DNA from: OAS926 sp035503715
GTDB taxonomy: Bacteria; Pseudomonadota; Alphaproteobacteria; Rhizobiales; Rhizobiaceae
Direction: 5' to 3'
DNA: 64,000 nt
Assembly: GCA_035503715.1 (NCBI GenBank)
Contig: DATJTE010000137.1
Span: 1 to 64,000 of the forward strand
Positions 8,097 to 16,939 of this stretch are shown here, piece after piece. Each line of letters starts with the position of its first letter. Position 1 is the first letter of the stretch. The position numbers were made by a program, and so were the translations under genes. The notes under the pieces are model-generated. The model saw nothing but the letters and a program-made list of their open reading frames with translations, made no database searches and was not told where the DNA came from.

Positions 8097-9644
8097 TTAC
8101 TTGAGACCGGCAGCCGCCTTCGTATTGATCAACCCGAAGCCGAAATCGTCGTCGCGGCCTTTTGCGCCGAGGTCACCGGCGGTCTCGGCAAGCGCCGCCT
8201 CGATCCATTCGGCCGATCGTTCGGGATTTTCGTGCAGCAGATTGGCGATCGCGCCGCTGACGACGGCCGCGGCAAAGGACGTTCCCGTGACAAGATCCGA
8301 ACCGCCGCCGACCGGTGCAATGACATTCACGCCGGGAGCGGCGACGTAGACATACGGTCCGCGATTGGCGCGCGGCATGATCGCATCGGTTTCGTCCGTC
8401 GCAGTGACGGCGATGACGCCGTCATAGGCCGCTGGATAACCGTAAGGCGCACCGGGGCCGTTGTTGCCTGCGGCGGCGACCAGGATCATCCCGCGCGCGC
8501 GGGCATTGCCGCAGGCCGCGTCGAGCAGTTCGTTCTCAGGCCCGACAAAGCTCATATTGATGATGCGGACGTCCTTGCTCGCCGCCCAGTCGAGCGCGTC
8601 GAGAATGACATCCATCGTCGAGCGGCCGCTTTCGAAAGCGCGCGCGTGAAAAACTTTCGAGCCCGGCGCCATGCCACGCAGTGCGCCGACGCCGGCGAGC
8701 AGACCCGTCACGGAGGTGCCGTGGTCGCGGTCGACGATCGGCGTGCCGGGCATCGCGTCATAAGCTTCGGCAACGACACCTGAGAGCGCTTCGTGCGTCT
8801 CGTCATAGGCGGTGTCGATCACCGCGACGGGAACGTTTTCGCCGGTGGCGCTGTTCGAGTCGAGCGCAATACGCTGGAAGGCGTAGTTCGCGATCGCGGC
8901 GGCCTGCTGCAGGGTGAAGACGTGGTTCGCCACGCGGTCGATCGTGCGCGGATCGGCGTCGAGCTGCGCGAGCACCGTGCCCACGGGTCGGCCGTCAGGA
9001 ATGCCGAGACGCGCCACAGTGACACCAAGCAGGTTCGACAGACGCTGCGAGCGGACTTCCAGACCGAAATCCGCGGCGACTGCCTGCACGAGCGCGGCAT
9101 CACCATCGATCGTCACCAGCACTTCATCGGGCACGAATTCGCCCGAGATCGCCTGTGACGGCGCGGCGAGCGGGCGAGTTGCACCGGCTGCACTGGCGAC
9201 GACTGCAGGCGAAGCGCCGCCACCACCGGCCGACGCGCCATTCGATCCGCTGGACGGCACTTCCCCACCTGTCGTGCTGTCTGGTGATTGATCGCCGGTG
9301 TCGCCGCGCGGGTTGAACGGGAACAGATCGATGAGGATGTCGGGCAGGAAGACTGCGTTCGGCGAAACCGACGTTCCGCTGCCATCGCCGGCCATTTCCG
9401 GCGCGCAAGGCTGACCGGGCACTGCGGTCGACGGCACCTGCCCTTCCAGACACGCGACCGTGTCACCGCGTACGCGGCCGGCATCGCGTTCCGGTTCTCC
9501 CGGAGGTTCGGCGGCGAGACCGCGCGGCGCGGGACTTGGCGTCGGGACATTGGATTGCGCATTGGCGCCCGCGACGCCAAGCGCCAGGATCGATACGGCC
9601 GCAAAGAGCCGCAGAGTCACGCGCTGAAGATCACGACCCGCCAT
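8097..9644 (-). CDS. Exported subtilisin-like (S8) serine protease
   Basis: A serine endopeptidase of 515 residues with an N-terminal signal (VTLRLFAAVSILALGVAGANAQ). A Pro/Ser/Gly-rich linker runs to about residue 165. A propeptide-like stretch, about 175-245 (EFVPDEVLVTI...), precedes the catalytic domain. The triad is visible: Asp in VAVIDTAYD (about 275), His in DHGTSVTG (about 308) and Ser in GTSFAAAVVSGA (about 455), with the oxyanion Asn in AAAGNNGPG. GGGAGGAAACCGGTCG upstream fixes the start at 9644. The start overlaps the end of the anti-sigma gene by 14 bases, so the protease is the third gene of an ECF operon. Its likely substrate is extracytoplasmic, possibly the neighbouring anti-sigma factor. 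Confidence 0.92.
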   Translation of the reverse strand: MAGRDLQRVTLRLFAAVSILALGVAGANAQSNVPTPSPAPRGLAAEPPGEPERDAGRVRGDTVACLEGQVPSTAVPGQPCAPEMAGDGSGTSVSPNAVFLPDILIDLFPFNPRGDTGDQSPDSTTGGEVPSSGSNGASAGGGGASPAVVASAAGATRPLAAPSQAISGEFVPDEVLVTIDGDAALVQAVAADFGLEVRSQRLSNLLGVTVARLGIPDGRPVGTVLAQLDADPRTIDRVANHVFTLQQAAAIANYAFQRIALDSNSATGENVPVAVIDTAYDETHEALSGVVAEAYDAMPGTPIVDRDHGTSVTGLLAGVGALRGMAPGSKVFHARAFESGRSTMDVILDALDWAASKDVRIINMSFVGPENELLDAACGNARARGMILVAAAGNNGPGAPYGYPAAYDGVIAVTATDETDAIMPRANRGPYVYVAAPGVNVIAPVGGGSDLVTGTSFAAAVVSGAIANLLHENPERSAEWIEAALAETAGDLGAKGRDDDFGFGLINTKAAAGLK

Positions 9645-10302
9645 CGACCGGTTTCCTCCCGGGCGTCGCACTCTCGACAAAAGGCTGGGCGGCAATAAGG
9701 CCGAACAGCTTATCATAGTCGGCCACCGTCTCCACCGGCAGCGCGATGCGGAACACGCCACCTACCGTAGGGCCGCTGATGATCACCGCGCCGTTCGCGG
9801 CGAGGAAGGACGCGACGTCCGACATTTTTGCATCGGCCTTGAAGACGATCAGCGCGAACGGCGCCTTGGCGAGATCGTCTTCGGAGCCGGCGATCTCGAT
9901 GCCGCCGGGGTCGCGGCCGCGATCGACAACGGCCTGGATCATCAGAAGCGCGATCGCCGCCGCAGCCGTCGCCCAGGCGAGACCAGCCGGCAATCCCATG
10001 ACGCGGTTCCACATCGAGACGAACCACGGCTCGGTGCTCGTATCGCGCGCCGGTCCGGCTTCGCGCTCCAGCGCCCTGGTGAAACGGGAGAGCGCATCGG
10101 GCGGCGTGCGGATCGCCTCGTTGGATTCTGTTGCGCCGGAGAATTCCAGCTCGGCCTCGCCAAGTGCTGCCACGGCATCCGGATCGCTTTGCAGCCAATC
10201 CTCGACAGCTTTCAATTCGGCCCCGGTCAGCGTGCCGTTAAGGTAGAAGGGCAGCAGCGCCTCGAGCTCGTCGCGGCGGGACATTTTTTCGGTCTCGCTC
10301 AT
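9631..10302 (-). CDS. Membrane-bound anti-sigma factor
   Basis: A 223-residue single-pass inner-membrane protein. Residues 12-55 (LEALLPFYLNGTLTGAEL) match the cytoplasmic N-terminal helices of zinc-less anti-sigma factors that grip ECF sigma factors; no HxxxCxxC zinc motif is present. A membrane helix runs from about 105 to 126 (AGLAWATAAAAIALLMIQAVV). The periplasmic part, about 147-212, has the pattern FALIVFKADAKMSDVASFL, then a GPTVGGVFRIALP strand, much like the propeptide domain of subtilases. Its start overlaps the sigma gene stop as ATGA, and its end overlaps the S8 protease start. The three genes therefore form a signalling cassette. The signal sensed is unknown. Confidence 0.85.
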   Translation of the reverse strand: MSETEKMSRRDELEALLPFYLNGTLTGAELKAVEDWLQSDPDAVAALGEAELEFSGATESNEAIRTPPDALSRFTRALEREAGPARDTSTEPWFVSMWNRVMGLPAGLAWATAAAAIALLMIQAVVDRGRDPGGIEIAGSEDDLAKAPFALIVFKADAKMSDVASFLAANGAVIISGPTVGGVFRIALPVETVADYDKLFGLIAAQPFVESATPGRKPVDGGS

Positions 10303-10868
10303 GGCCAGCCCCTGTCGTAGCCGGCGGCTTTCAAAGCCTCACCGAGTTTCTTGCGCGCGTAGAACATGCGCGTCTTCACCGTCGCGACCGGGATGGACAG
10401 AATTTCGCCGATCTCCGTCACCGACTGGCCCTGATAGTAGGCAAGGTCGATCACCGTGCGATGCTCGGCCGGCAGCGCGTCGATGAAGCCGCGCAATGCC
10501 GATGCCTTGTCATCCTTCATCGCCGTCACTTCCGGCGTGTCGGCAGAATCCTCGATCTCGGCCGCGCGCTCTTCGTCGAGCTCGGCCTCGCTTTTCTTGC
10601 GCAACAGCGACAGCGCCTTGAAGCGCGCAATGCCGAGCAGCCAGGTCGACACTTCGGACCGGCCCTCGAAGCGCGACGCCTGCCGCCACACCTCCAGGAA
10701 AACCTCGTTCGCTACATCGTCCGCCATCGTTTCCGATCCCGTCTGGCGCGCCACGAAGCGGTAGACCCGCGCATGGTGGCGCATGAACAGGAGCCGGATT
10801 GCGGCACGATCGCCGCGCGCGACCCGGGCGACCAGTTCACGGTCGGATTGCGAGTCTTGCGTGGTCAT
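10299..10868 (-). CDS. ECF-type RNA polymerase sigma factor
   Basis: An extracytoplasmic-function sigma factor of 189 residues or so. Region 2 is seen at MRHHARVYRFVARQTG through ADDVANEVFLEVWRQ and STWLLGIARFKALSLL. Region 4 carries the helix-turn-helix YYQGQSVTEIGEILSIPVAT followed by VKTRMFYARKKL. Lys/Glu-rich linker residues lie between. The ATG at 10868 gives a standard N-terminus (MTTQDSQSD); an in-frame TTG 60 bases upstream is less likely. It is the first gene of the sigma/anti-sigma/protease operon, so it probably drives its own operon and perhaps the divergent RTX gene, from a promoter type I could not identify. Confidence 0.94.
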   Translation of the reverse strand: MTTQDSQSDRELVARVARGDRAAIRLLFMRHHARVYRFVARQTGSETMADDVANEVFLEVWRQASRFEGRSEVSTWLLGIARFKALSLLRKKSEAELDEERAAEIEDSADTPEVTAMKDDKASALRGFIDALPAEHRTVIDLAYYQGQSVTEIGEILSIPVATVKTRMFYARKKLGEALKAAGYDRGWP

Positions 10869-11145
10869 GAGGCTTCGAACCGCATGGCTCCTCAGCGCTT
10901 GGTCGCGGCGACGCGCAAAAAGGTTCAAATGAAAATCAACGGCCGTAAGAGGCTAGCGGATTGGCGGGAATGTTGCCAGACGGCGGGCTTGGCCAACGCG
11001 GCGTGAGCGCAGCCTAAACAATTCGCTGAATTCTGGTCGTCTCATTGCTCTTTTTGAGGGATTGCCATCGATCGACCCTCCAACCGAACTTAGGCTCAGT
11101 GAGCCCGGCATCCGCCGGCGACCGCAATGGGGCATTGGGGAGCAG

Positions 11146-14100
11146 ATGGCCGATAGCGTACAGCCCGTCGCGGGCGAATTCCTCGTCAACACATCGACCG
11201 AGGGGCAGCAGTCAGGCGCTGTGGTGACCAGCCTCGCAGGCGGCGGGCTTGTAGTTGCATGGCTCGATCGTGGGTCCAGCGAAGACACGAATCCGGACCA
11301 GTATCTGCGCGCACAGGTGCTTTCGGCGGACGGTACCCCAGTAGGGTCAGAGTTTGTGGTCGCGACAAAAGCGAACGATATGTCAGCGCCGGCATCGATC
11401 ACCCAACTTGCGGACGGCTCGATCTGCATCAGTTGGCCGGATGCGCAGACGGTCAAGGCTCAGATCTTCGCTACGTCCGGCGACCTTATCGGTGGTGAGC
11501 TCAATCTTGCGACCTCGCCCTTGGCGCAAGGATTCCTCCATGAATTGAAAGCGCTTCCAGGCGGCGGCTTCGTGCTCGCCTGGACCGGAACCGACGGCCC
11601 CAATCCGACGGTCGATTCCGTAATCAAGGCACAGCTATTCGATTCGTCGGGCGCGTCTGCTGGAGCGGAAATCACCGTCAGCGGGCCGACCGGCAACTAC
11701 CCCAATTCCCCGAGCGTCGCGGTGTCGGAAGACGGGTCGTTCGTCGTCACGTGGGACGAGAGCATCGGGAGCAGCAATGGCGTGTCCCACCTCTCGTCCG
11801 ACAGCGACGTCAAAGCGCGCCTGTTTGCCGCCAACGGCGCACCGTTGGCTGGCGAGTTCATGGTGAACGTCGATACGACAAACCACCAGAGCACGAACGC
11901 CGTCGCAGCGCTTGATGGAGGAGGCTTCGTCGTCACCTGGACCGACGAGAGTTCGGGCGACCGGAACATCAGTGCGCGAATCTATTCCGCGGATGGGGCA
12001 CCCGCAGGCGACTCGTTCGTCGTCAATTCGATCACCGAGGAGACACAGCACCGTCCTGAAGTCGTCGGGCTTGAGGGCGGCGGATTTATTGTCACGTGGG
12101 AGGGCGGTGAAATCTGGGCGCGCGCTTTCGCGGCCGATGGCACCCCGCTGGGCGATGATTTCCAGGTCAATACGCAGACAGACAGCATCCAGCAGGGGCA
12201 GGAAATCGCGGTCGCCGGCGATGGGCGGTTTGTCATCACCTGGGCGGACCGTATCGGGGACGGGAGCAGTTCAGGCGTCAAGGCGCAGCTCTTTGCAATC
12301 GTCGGCGAGGTCACGAACGAGCTGCCATTCGAGGGAACGCCAACCGACCTGGATACGGAGATCAACGTCGGTGATGAAGCACTCGACCTTACGGGGAGCT
12401 ACAACGTCAACGCCATGATTTATGAGGGATCGAGCGGCCCCGACCAGCTCGTCATGGCCGGAACCAATGATTTCCTGGTGTTGGATGACGGCATCGGCGA
12501 TTCACCCATGTTGACCGAGATCGAGGAAATCCAGGCCGGTGACGGTAATGACGTCGTCGTGCTGCAGAGCGACCGGTTCGCCTATGGCGACGTGGTGATC
12601 GACGGCGGTGCCGGGGACGACTTCCTCGCCGCCGGCGACGGCGACGACACGCTCCTGGGTGACACCGGCAACGATACGCTGATCGGCGGCAGCGGAGGCG
12701 ACGGGCTCGACGGCGGCACCGACAACGACCGGCTCGTCGGCGGTGAAGGCGACGACACGCTCGATGGGGGCGAAGGCGACGATACCGCTGTCTTCTCCGG
12801 CGCCCGCAATGACTACGCCGTGACCTGGGACGGCGAGGCATACACCGTCACCGATTTGCGCGGTGTCGCTGCAGCCACGTTCGCGGCCCGCTCCACCGGG
12901 CTGATGGCCCTGACGACACCCGTCCCGACCGGAACCGACACGGTTCGCAATGTTGAATGGTTCGTTTTCGGCGGTGTGACCTTTGCTGCGTCCGCGCTGC
13001 TCAACACGCCTCCGTCGATCATTTCGGATGGTGGCGGCGACGCCGCCGAAATCACCCTCGCCGAGAACACGAAGGTTGTCACGACCGTCAGCGCGCTCGA
13101 CCCGGATGCCGGTCAGTCGCTGACCTATTCGATTTCCGGCGGAAGTGACGCCGGGCGCTTCGGCATCGATCCCATCACCGGCGAACTGAGCTTCCTCAGC
13201 GCTCCCGATTTCGAAACCCCGTCCGATGCCGACGCCGACAATGTCTACGAGGTCGAAGTCGGCGTATCCGATGGCCAGGCTTCAGACGTCCAGCTCCTCA
13301 CCGTCACCATTGCTAACCAGACCGGCGTCACCATCATCGGAACGCTCAGGAACGATCTCATCAACGCGTCGAGCACTGTGCCAGGCAAGCCTTTACCCAC
13401 AGGCGAGGAGGACACGATCCGGGGCGGCAACGGCAACGATACGATCGACGGTCTCGGCGGTAACGATACGCTCTTTGGCGACGACGGCAATGACACATTG
13501 AGAGGCGGAGATGGCAGCGACCATCTCGACGGCGGACGCGGGCGGGACCAACTCCACGGTGGCGCCGGTGATGACATCTACGCCCTTGGAAACGAGCGAG
13601 ACGACGTCTTCGACGCCGCCGGCAACGACACGATCACCTCAACCGTCAGCCGGAACCTGATGTCCTATGGCGCGGTCGAACATCTCGTCCTGATGGGCAA
13701 CGGCAATATTGACGGAACCGGAAACGGCAAAGCCAACACGATTACCGGCAATGGAGGCAAGAACGTCCTCGACGGAGCGGGCGGCGTCGATACACTGGCG
13801 GGTGGCGCCGGTAGCGACACCTATATCCTCGACGGCGGCTCTGACGCGGTGATCGACAGCGGCGGCGCCGACGACGCGATCACGTCGACAATCTCGCGCG
13901 ACCTCGGCGATTATGCGGGGATCGAGCGTCTGATCCTGACAGGATCGATGCATGCCGACGGCACGGGCACCGACGGATCCAACGACATCTTTGGCAATGC
14001 GGGCCGCAACCTGTTGTCCGGAAAAGGCGGGCACGACCGGCTTTCTGGCGGGCGCGGCAACGACACACTGGTCGGCGGCGAAGGCAATGACCGGCTCGAC

Positions 14101-14463
14101 GGCGAGCCTGACAGCGACATCCTCATCGGCGGAACCGGGCAGGACACAATGTCAGGTGGCTCAGGCGCCGACCGGTTTGTCTTCGAAGACGTCTCGGATT
14201 CGATACCGCTATCCGCCGATATCATCGCGGATTTCGCGGTCCGCTCCGGCGACCGCATCGACGTCTCGGCCCTTTATGCCGGCGCTCTCGCCTATCGCGG
14301 CACGGGCGGTTTTACGGGCGCGGGACAAGTTCGAGTCAGCGACGTGTCCGGGCCGGACGTCGTCGTCGAGGTCAATCTCGGCGGCTCGCTCGCGGCGGAC
14401 TTCGCTGTCCGACTCAAGAATGTGTCCGCCAACAGCCTCTCGGCAGGCGATTTCATGCTTTAG
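11146..14463 (+). CDS. Large RTX-type calcium-binding secreted protein
   Basis: A 1105-residue protein. Residues 1-390 or so hold seven repeats of about 50-65 residues with the pattern EFxVN...Q....A.L.GGGFVVTW, suggesting a seven-bladed propeller. Three blocks of GGxGxDxLxG nonapeptides follow, about 488-548, 755-808 and 948-1008; they would fold as calcium-loaded beta rolls. A cadherin-like segment (ITLAENTKVVTTVSALDPD) lies about 625-725. The end (DRFVFEDV...IIADFAVRSGDRIDVSAL) resembles the serralysin-type C-terminal domain that carries the type I secretion signal. There is no N-terminal signal peptide, as expected for that route. The start at 11146 follows GGGGAG; a TTG 84 bases upstream is also in frame. 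No adjacent type I exporter genes are visible. Confidence 0.88.
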   Translation: MADSVQPVAGEFLVNTSTEGQQSGAVVTSLAGGGLVVAWLDRGSSEDTNPDQYLRAQVLSADGTPVGSEFVVATKANDMSAPASITQLADGSICISWPDAQTVKAQIFATSGDLIGGELNLATSPLAQGFLHELKALPGGGFVLAWTGTDGPNPTVDSVIKAQLFDSSGASAGAEITVSGPTGNYPNSPSVAVSEDGSFVVTWDESIGSSNGVSHLSSDSDVKARLFAANGAPLAGEFMVNVDTTNHQSTNAVAALDGGGFVVTWTDESSGDRNISARIYSADGAPAGDSFVVNSITEETQHRPEVVGLEGGGFIVTWEGGEIWARAFAADGTPLGDDFQVNTQTDSIQQGQEIAVAGDGRFVITWADRIGDGSSSGVKAQLFAIVGEVTNELPFEGTPTDLDTEINVGDEALDLTGSYNVNAMIYEGSSGPDQLVMAGTNDFLVLDDGIGDSPMLTEIEEIQAGDGNDVVVLQSDRFAYGDVVIDGGAGDDFLAAGDGDDTLLGDTGNDTLIGGSGGDGLDGGTDNDRLVGGEGDDTLDGGEGDDTAVFSGARNDYAVTWDGEAYTVTDLRGVAAATFAARSTGLMALTTPVPTGTDTVRNVEWFVFGGVTFAASALLNTPPSIISDGGGDAAEITLAENTKVVTTVSALDPDAGQSLTYSISGGSDAGRFGIDPITGELSFLSAPDFETPSDADADNVYEVEVGVSDGQASDVQLLTVTIANQTGVTIIGTLRNDLINASSTVPGKPLPTGEEDTIRGGNGNDTIDGLGGNDTLFGDDGNDTLRGGDGSDHLDGGRGRDQLHGGAGDDIYALGNERDDVFDAAGNDTITSTVSRNLMSYGAVEHLVLMGNGNIDGTGNGKANTITGNGGKNVLDGAGGVDTLAGGAGSDTYILDGGSDAVIDSGGADDAITSTISRDLGDYAGIERLILTGSMHADGTGTDGSNDIFGNAGRNLLSGKGGHDRLSGGRGNDTLVGGEGNDRLDGEPDSDILIGGTGQDTMSGGSGADRFVFEDVSDSIPLSADIIADFAVRSGDRIDVSALYAGALAYRGTGGFTGAGQVRVSDVSGPDVVVEVNLGGSLAADFAVRLKNVSANSLSAGDFML

Positions 14464-14485
14464 ATTACCAGAGCACAATCGACCG

Positions 14486-16180
14486 CTACTGCGCCGTCGG
14501 CTTCACCATGCCTTCGCCTTCATAGGCCGACTGGCCTGAGATCAGTGTGATCAGAACCTTGCCGGTCGCGATGTCGGTCGGTACGACCCTGGTGATGTCC
14601 TTGTCGAGCACGACGATGTCGGCCCGCTTGCCGACGGTCAGCGTGCCGGAATTCTCCTCATCGAAGGCGGCATAGGCGCCGTTCACCGTGTAGGCTTTCA
14701 GCATGTCCATCACATCGAGTTTGTGCTGTGGCGTCAGCACACGGCCTTCGGTATTGCCGATCTCCTGGCGCGTGACACCGGTCTGGATCGCCTCCAGAGG
14801 ATTCATCGACGACACGCTCCAATCGCTGGCGCCGACAAGCGTCGCACCCGCTGACTTCAGCGCACCGAACGGGTAGAGCCATTCGGAGCGCTGCGGTCCG
14901 AGTTTCGGTTCGGTCAGGTCGACGATGTAGCTGTCCGGATAGGCCCACAGCGCCTGGATGTTGGCCAGCACGCCGAGCGATTTGAAGCGCGGCAGGTCGG
15001 TCTCGTTAATCAGCTCCAGATGCGTGATCTGGTGGCGGCTGTCGCGCGTGCCATTCGTCTTTTGCGCCGCCTCGTAAGCGTCGAGCGTGGCACGCACCGC
15101 ACGGTCGCCGATTGCGTGCGAGTGGAGCTGCAGCCCCGCCTTGTCGGCGGCGGTCGCGATCTCGGCAAGCTGCTCGGGCGTGAAGAGCAAGTCACCTGAA
15201 GAATTCGAGCCGACATAGGCTTCGAGCAGGGCAGCGGTGCCGGTTTCGATGACGCCGTCGATGAAAAACTTCACGGCGTTCACCTGGAAGTGCGGCGTGC
15301 CATATTCGCCCGCCCATTCGAGCGCACGCATCACGCCAGCGGCGCCTTCTTTAGCCTCGATCTTCACTGCGCCCTTCACCCGCAGCTTCATCTTGCCGGC
15401 GGCGTCGGCGCGGCGATAGCCCTTCAGCATCCATTCCTCGATCGACGGGTCGATGAGAGCGGTCACGCCGTAGCTGATCGCTTCGGCCTGCGCTTCGTCG
15501 AAGCCGGTATCGACCTGATCTTCGGGATATTCGGGCAGGAACTTCTTGACCAGATCCATCGCACTTTCGCGCAGACGTCCATTGGCGCGCGCGCCGTCGC
15601 GCTCGATGCGCCCGCCATCCGGATCCTTCGTGTCGTCGGCGATGCCGGCGGCTTTCAGCGCCGCCGTGTTCACCCAGGCGGAGTGGCCGTCGGTCGAGGA
15701 AATATAGATCGGGCGGTCGCCGGTGAGCTTGTCCAGCATCTCGGCACTCGCATTCGGGAATGCTGCGATGTCCCAGCCACTGCCACGAATCCAGGCGCCA
15801 TCAGGGAGCGACTCGAGGTCGGCGTCGTTGATGGCGGTGGCGACACCTTCCTCATCCGTGACATCCCAGAAGGACACGTCCTTCGCTTCCGTCGCACTCC
15901 AGATCAAATGATTGTGGCCATCCTGAAAACCCGGAAGCACGAGCGCATCCTTCGGCAAATCGTAGACCGTCGCGCTCGTTAGATACTTCTCGACATCGGC
16001 ATCCGCGCCGACGGCGGCAATCTTGCCATCAACGATCGCGATTGCGCTCGCTTCAGGCTTCCCCTCGTCCATGGTGAGCACACGCGCACCGCGAAGCACG
16101 ATGGTGTCGGCGAGTGCCGACGACGACAGCAACAGCGTGATGCTCGCGGCCAGCAGACCGGTTTTCTTCAGCTCGGACAT
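14486..16180 (-). CDS. Exported amidohydrolase, YtcJ-like (Amidohydro_3)
   Basis: A 564-residue metal-dependent hydrolase with a signal peptide (LLAASITLLLSSSALA before DTIVLRG), so it probably works in the periplasm. The metal-ligand set is intact: HxH in GFQDGHNHLIW, the Lys segment AVKFFIDGVIETG, His in HSHAIGDRAV and HQITHLELI, and the Asp in VGASDWSVSS. YtcJ-type enzymes hydrolyse amide or ester-like bonds, but their substrates are poorly known. CTGAGGAGGAG lies 10 bases before the ATG. It ends 22 bp from the RTX gene stop, convergently. A second family member without signal peptide is encoded at 25918-27585. Confidence 0.9.
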   Translation of the reverse strand: MSELKKTGLLAASITLLLSSSALADTIVLRGARVLTMDEGKPEASAIAIVDGKIAAVGADADVEKYLTSATVYDLPKDALVLPGFQDGHNHLIWSATEAKDVSFWDVTDEEGVATAINDADLESLPDGAWIRGSGWDIAAFPNASAEMLDKLTGDRPIYISSTDGHSAWVNTAALKAAGIADDTKDPDGGRIERDGARANGRLRESAMDLVKKFLPEYPEDQVDTGFDEAQAEAISYGVTALIDPSIEEWMLKGYRRADAAGKMKLRVKGAVKIEAKEGAAGVMRALEWAGEYGTPHFQVNAVKFFIDGVIETGTAALLEAYVGSNSSGDLLFTPEQLAEIATAADKAGLQLHSHAIGDRAVRATLDAYEAAQKTNGTRDSRHQITHLELINETDLPRFKSLGVLANIQALWAYPDSYIVDLTEPKLGPQRSEWLYPFGALKSAGATLVGASDWSVSSMNPLEAIQTGVTRQEIGNTEGRVLTPQHKLDVMDMLKAYTVNGAYAAFDEENSGTLTVGKRADIVVLDKDITRVVPTDIATGKVLITLISGQSAYEGEGMVKPTAQ

Positions 16181-16261
16181 TTTTGAAAGCTCCTCCTCAG
16201 GAAGCGAGGAGGAGAGCCTACAGGGGCGATTTTCGCGCGGTCAAGCCATCGGGGACCGTTC

Positions 16262-16558
16262 TCAAATCCCCGAGCCGAACAGTTCTTCCGCCTTGTCGCC
16301 CTGCCAGGGCGCCGGTGCCGGGCTGCCGGCCGAGGGCATCGGCATCCAGCATTTCAATTCCGGGTCTGCGTAGCCGATAATGTTGCCGGGATGGGAATCC
16401 GCGGCGCGCCAGCCTTCAATGCCGAACTGGTCCTGGCGCGCCCAATAGGCCACGTCGACCTCGGCCGGTCCCTGCTCGGAAGAGCGCACGGTGACGAGAA
16501 TGCGGGTGCCGTCCTTCGGCGCGGTCGATATGTGACGCCATCCTTCGGGCTCGGCCAT
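16262..16558 (-). CDS. Small conserved hypothetical protein (DUF551-like)
   Basis: A 98-residue cytoplasmic protein with the pattern GWRHISTAPKDGTRILV, then a W-rich strand (VAYWARQDQFGIEGWRAAD) and GYADPELKCWMPMP. This layout resembles DUF551-type small proteins found on phages and in many rhizobial genomes; their function is unknown. The ATG at 16558 is preceded by GGAAGGACGAGGAGAGCG-like purine-rich sequence. It lies between the exported amidohydrolase and the intergenic region before the secreted-protein cluster, with no evident operon partner. Confidence 0.7.
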   Translation of the reverse strand: MAEPEGWRHISTAPKDGTRILVTVRSSEQGPAEVDVAYWARQDQFGIEGWRAADSHPGNIIGYADPELKCWMPMPSAGSPAPAPWQGDKAEELFGSGI

Positions 16559-16939
16559 TATCGCTCTCCTCGTCCTTCCGCAGATTTAACCTAGGCCGTC
16601 ATTCGATCAGGGCCAACCCCGCCCGTGAACCTTTCCAGCTTCCGACCCGACTGATGCTCCAGGAGCCGCATGGTGCGGCGCCATGAGAAGGAGCATCCCA
16701 TGACCGAACGAACAGGTTTGGGATCGGCCGAAGCCAGGCGAACCCACCATTTCCGCGAGGAAACGGACCCGCTCGGCTTCGGCGCGATTCCGTTGACGCA
16801 GAGGAAGGGCGGGCCTATCGTCCTTCCGGCAAGGGGCGGACTGAGTAATTTCAGGGAGGAACACCCGGGACGTGGCAGGCGGGCGCCGCACGGCGCAGCC
16901 GCATCCCGGATTTCTTCCCATACGGGCGGGAGAAACCCC
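16559..16939. other. Intergenic region before the secreted-protein cluster
   Basis: This 381-bp gap has no gene I accept. An ATG at 16700 with a decent ribosome site (AGAAGGAG) opens a frame into the downstream gene. However, its 80 residues look non-coding and would bury the downstream signal peptide. A promoter-like pair at 16793-16820 lies after that ATG, again arguing for a start at 16940. Confidence 0.55.
16793..16820 (+). promoter_or_regulatory. Candidate sigma-70-type promoter
   Basis: TTGACG (16793-16798) and CTATCG (16815-16820) are separated by 16 bp, close to the rhizobial housekeeping pattern CTTGAC-N17-CTATAT. Transcription would start near 16827, about 110 bases upstream of the ATG at 16940. 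Confidence 0.45.

Noticed and set aside
10869..11145. ECF-type promoter between the sigma gene and the RTX gene
   Set aside because: I looked for GGAAC-N16-19-CGTT-like pairs and other common ECF words on both strands and found only partial matches.
16700..16939. N-terminal extension of the first exported protein from ATG 16700
   Set aside because: The ribosome site is acceptable, but the 80 residues look non-coding, would hide the signal peptide, and precede the candidate promoter at 16793-16820.
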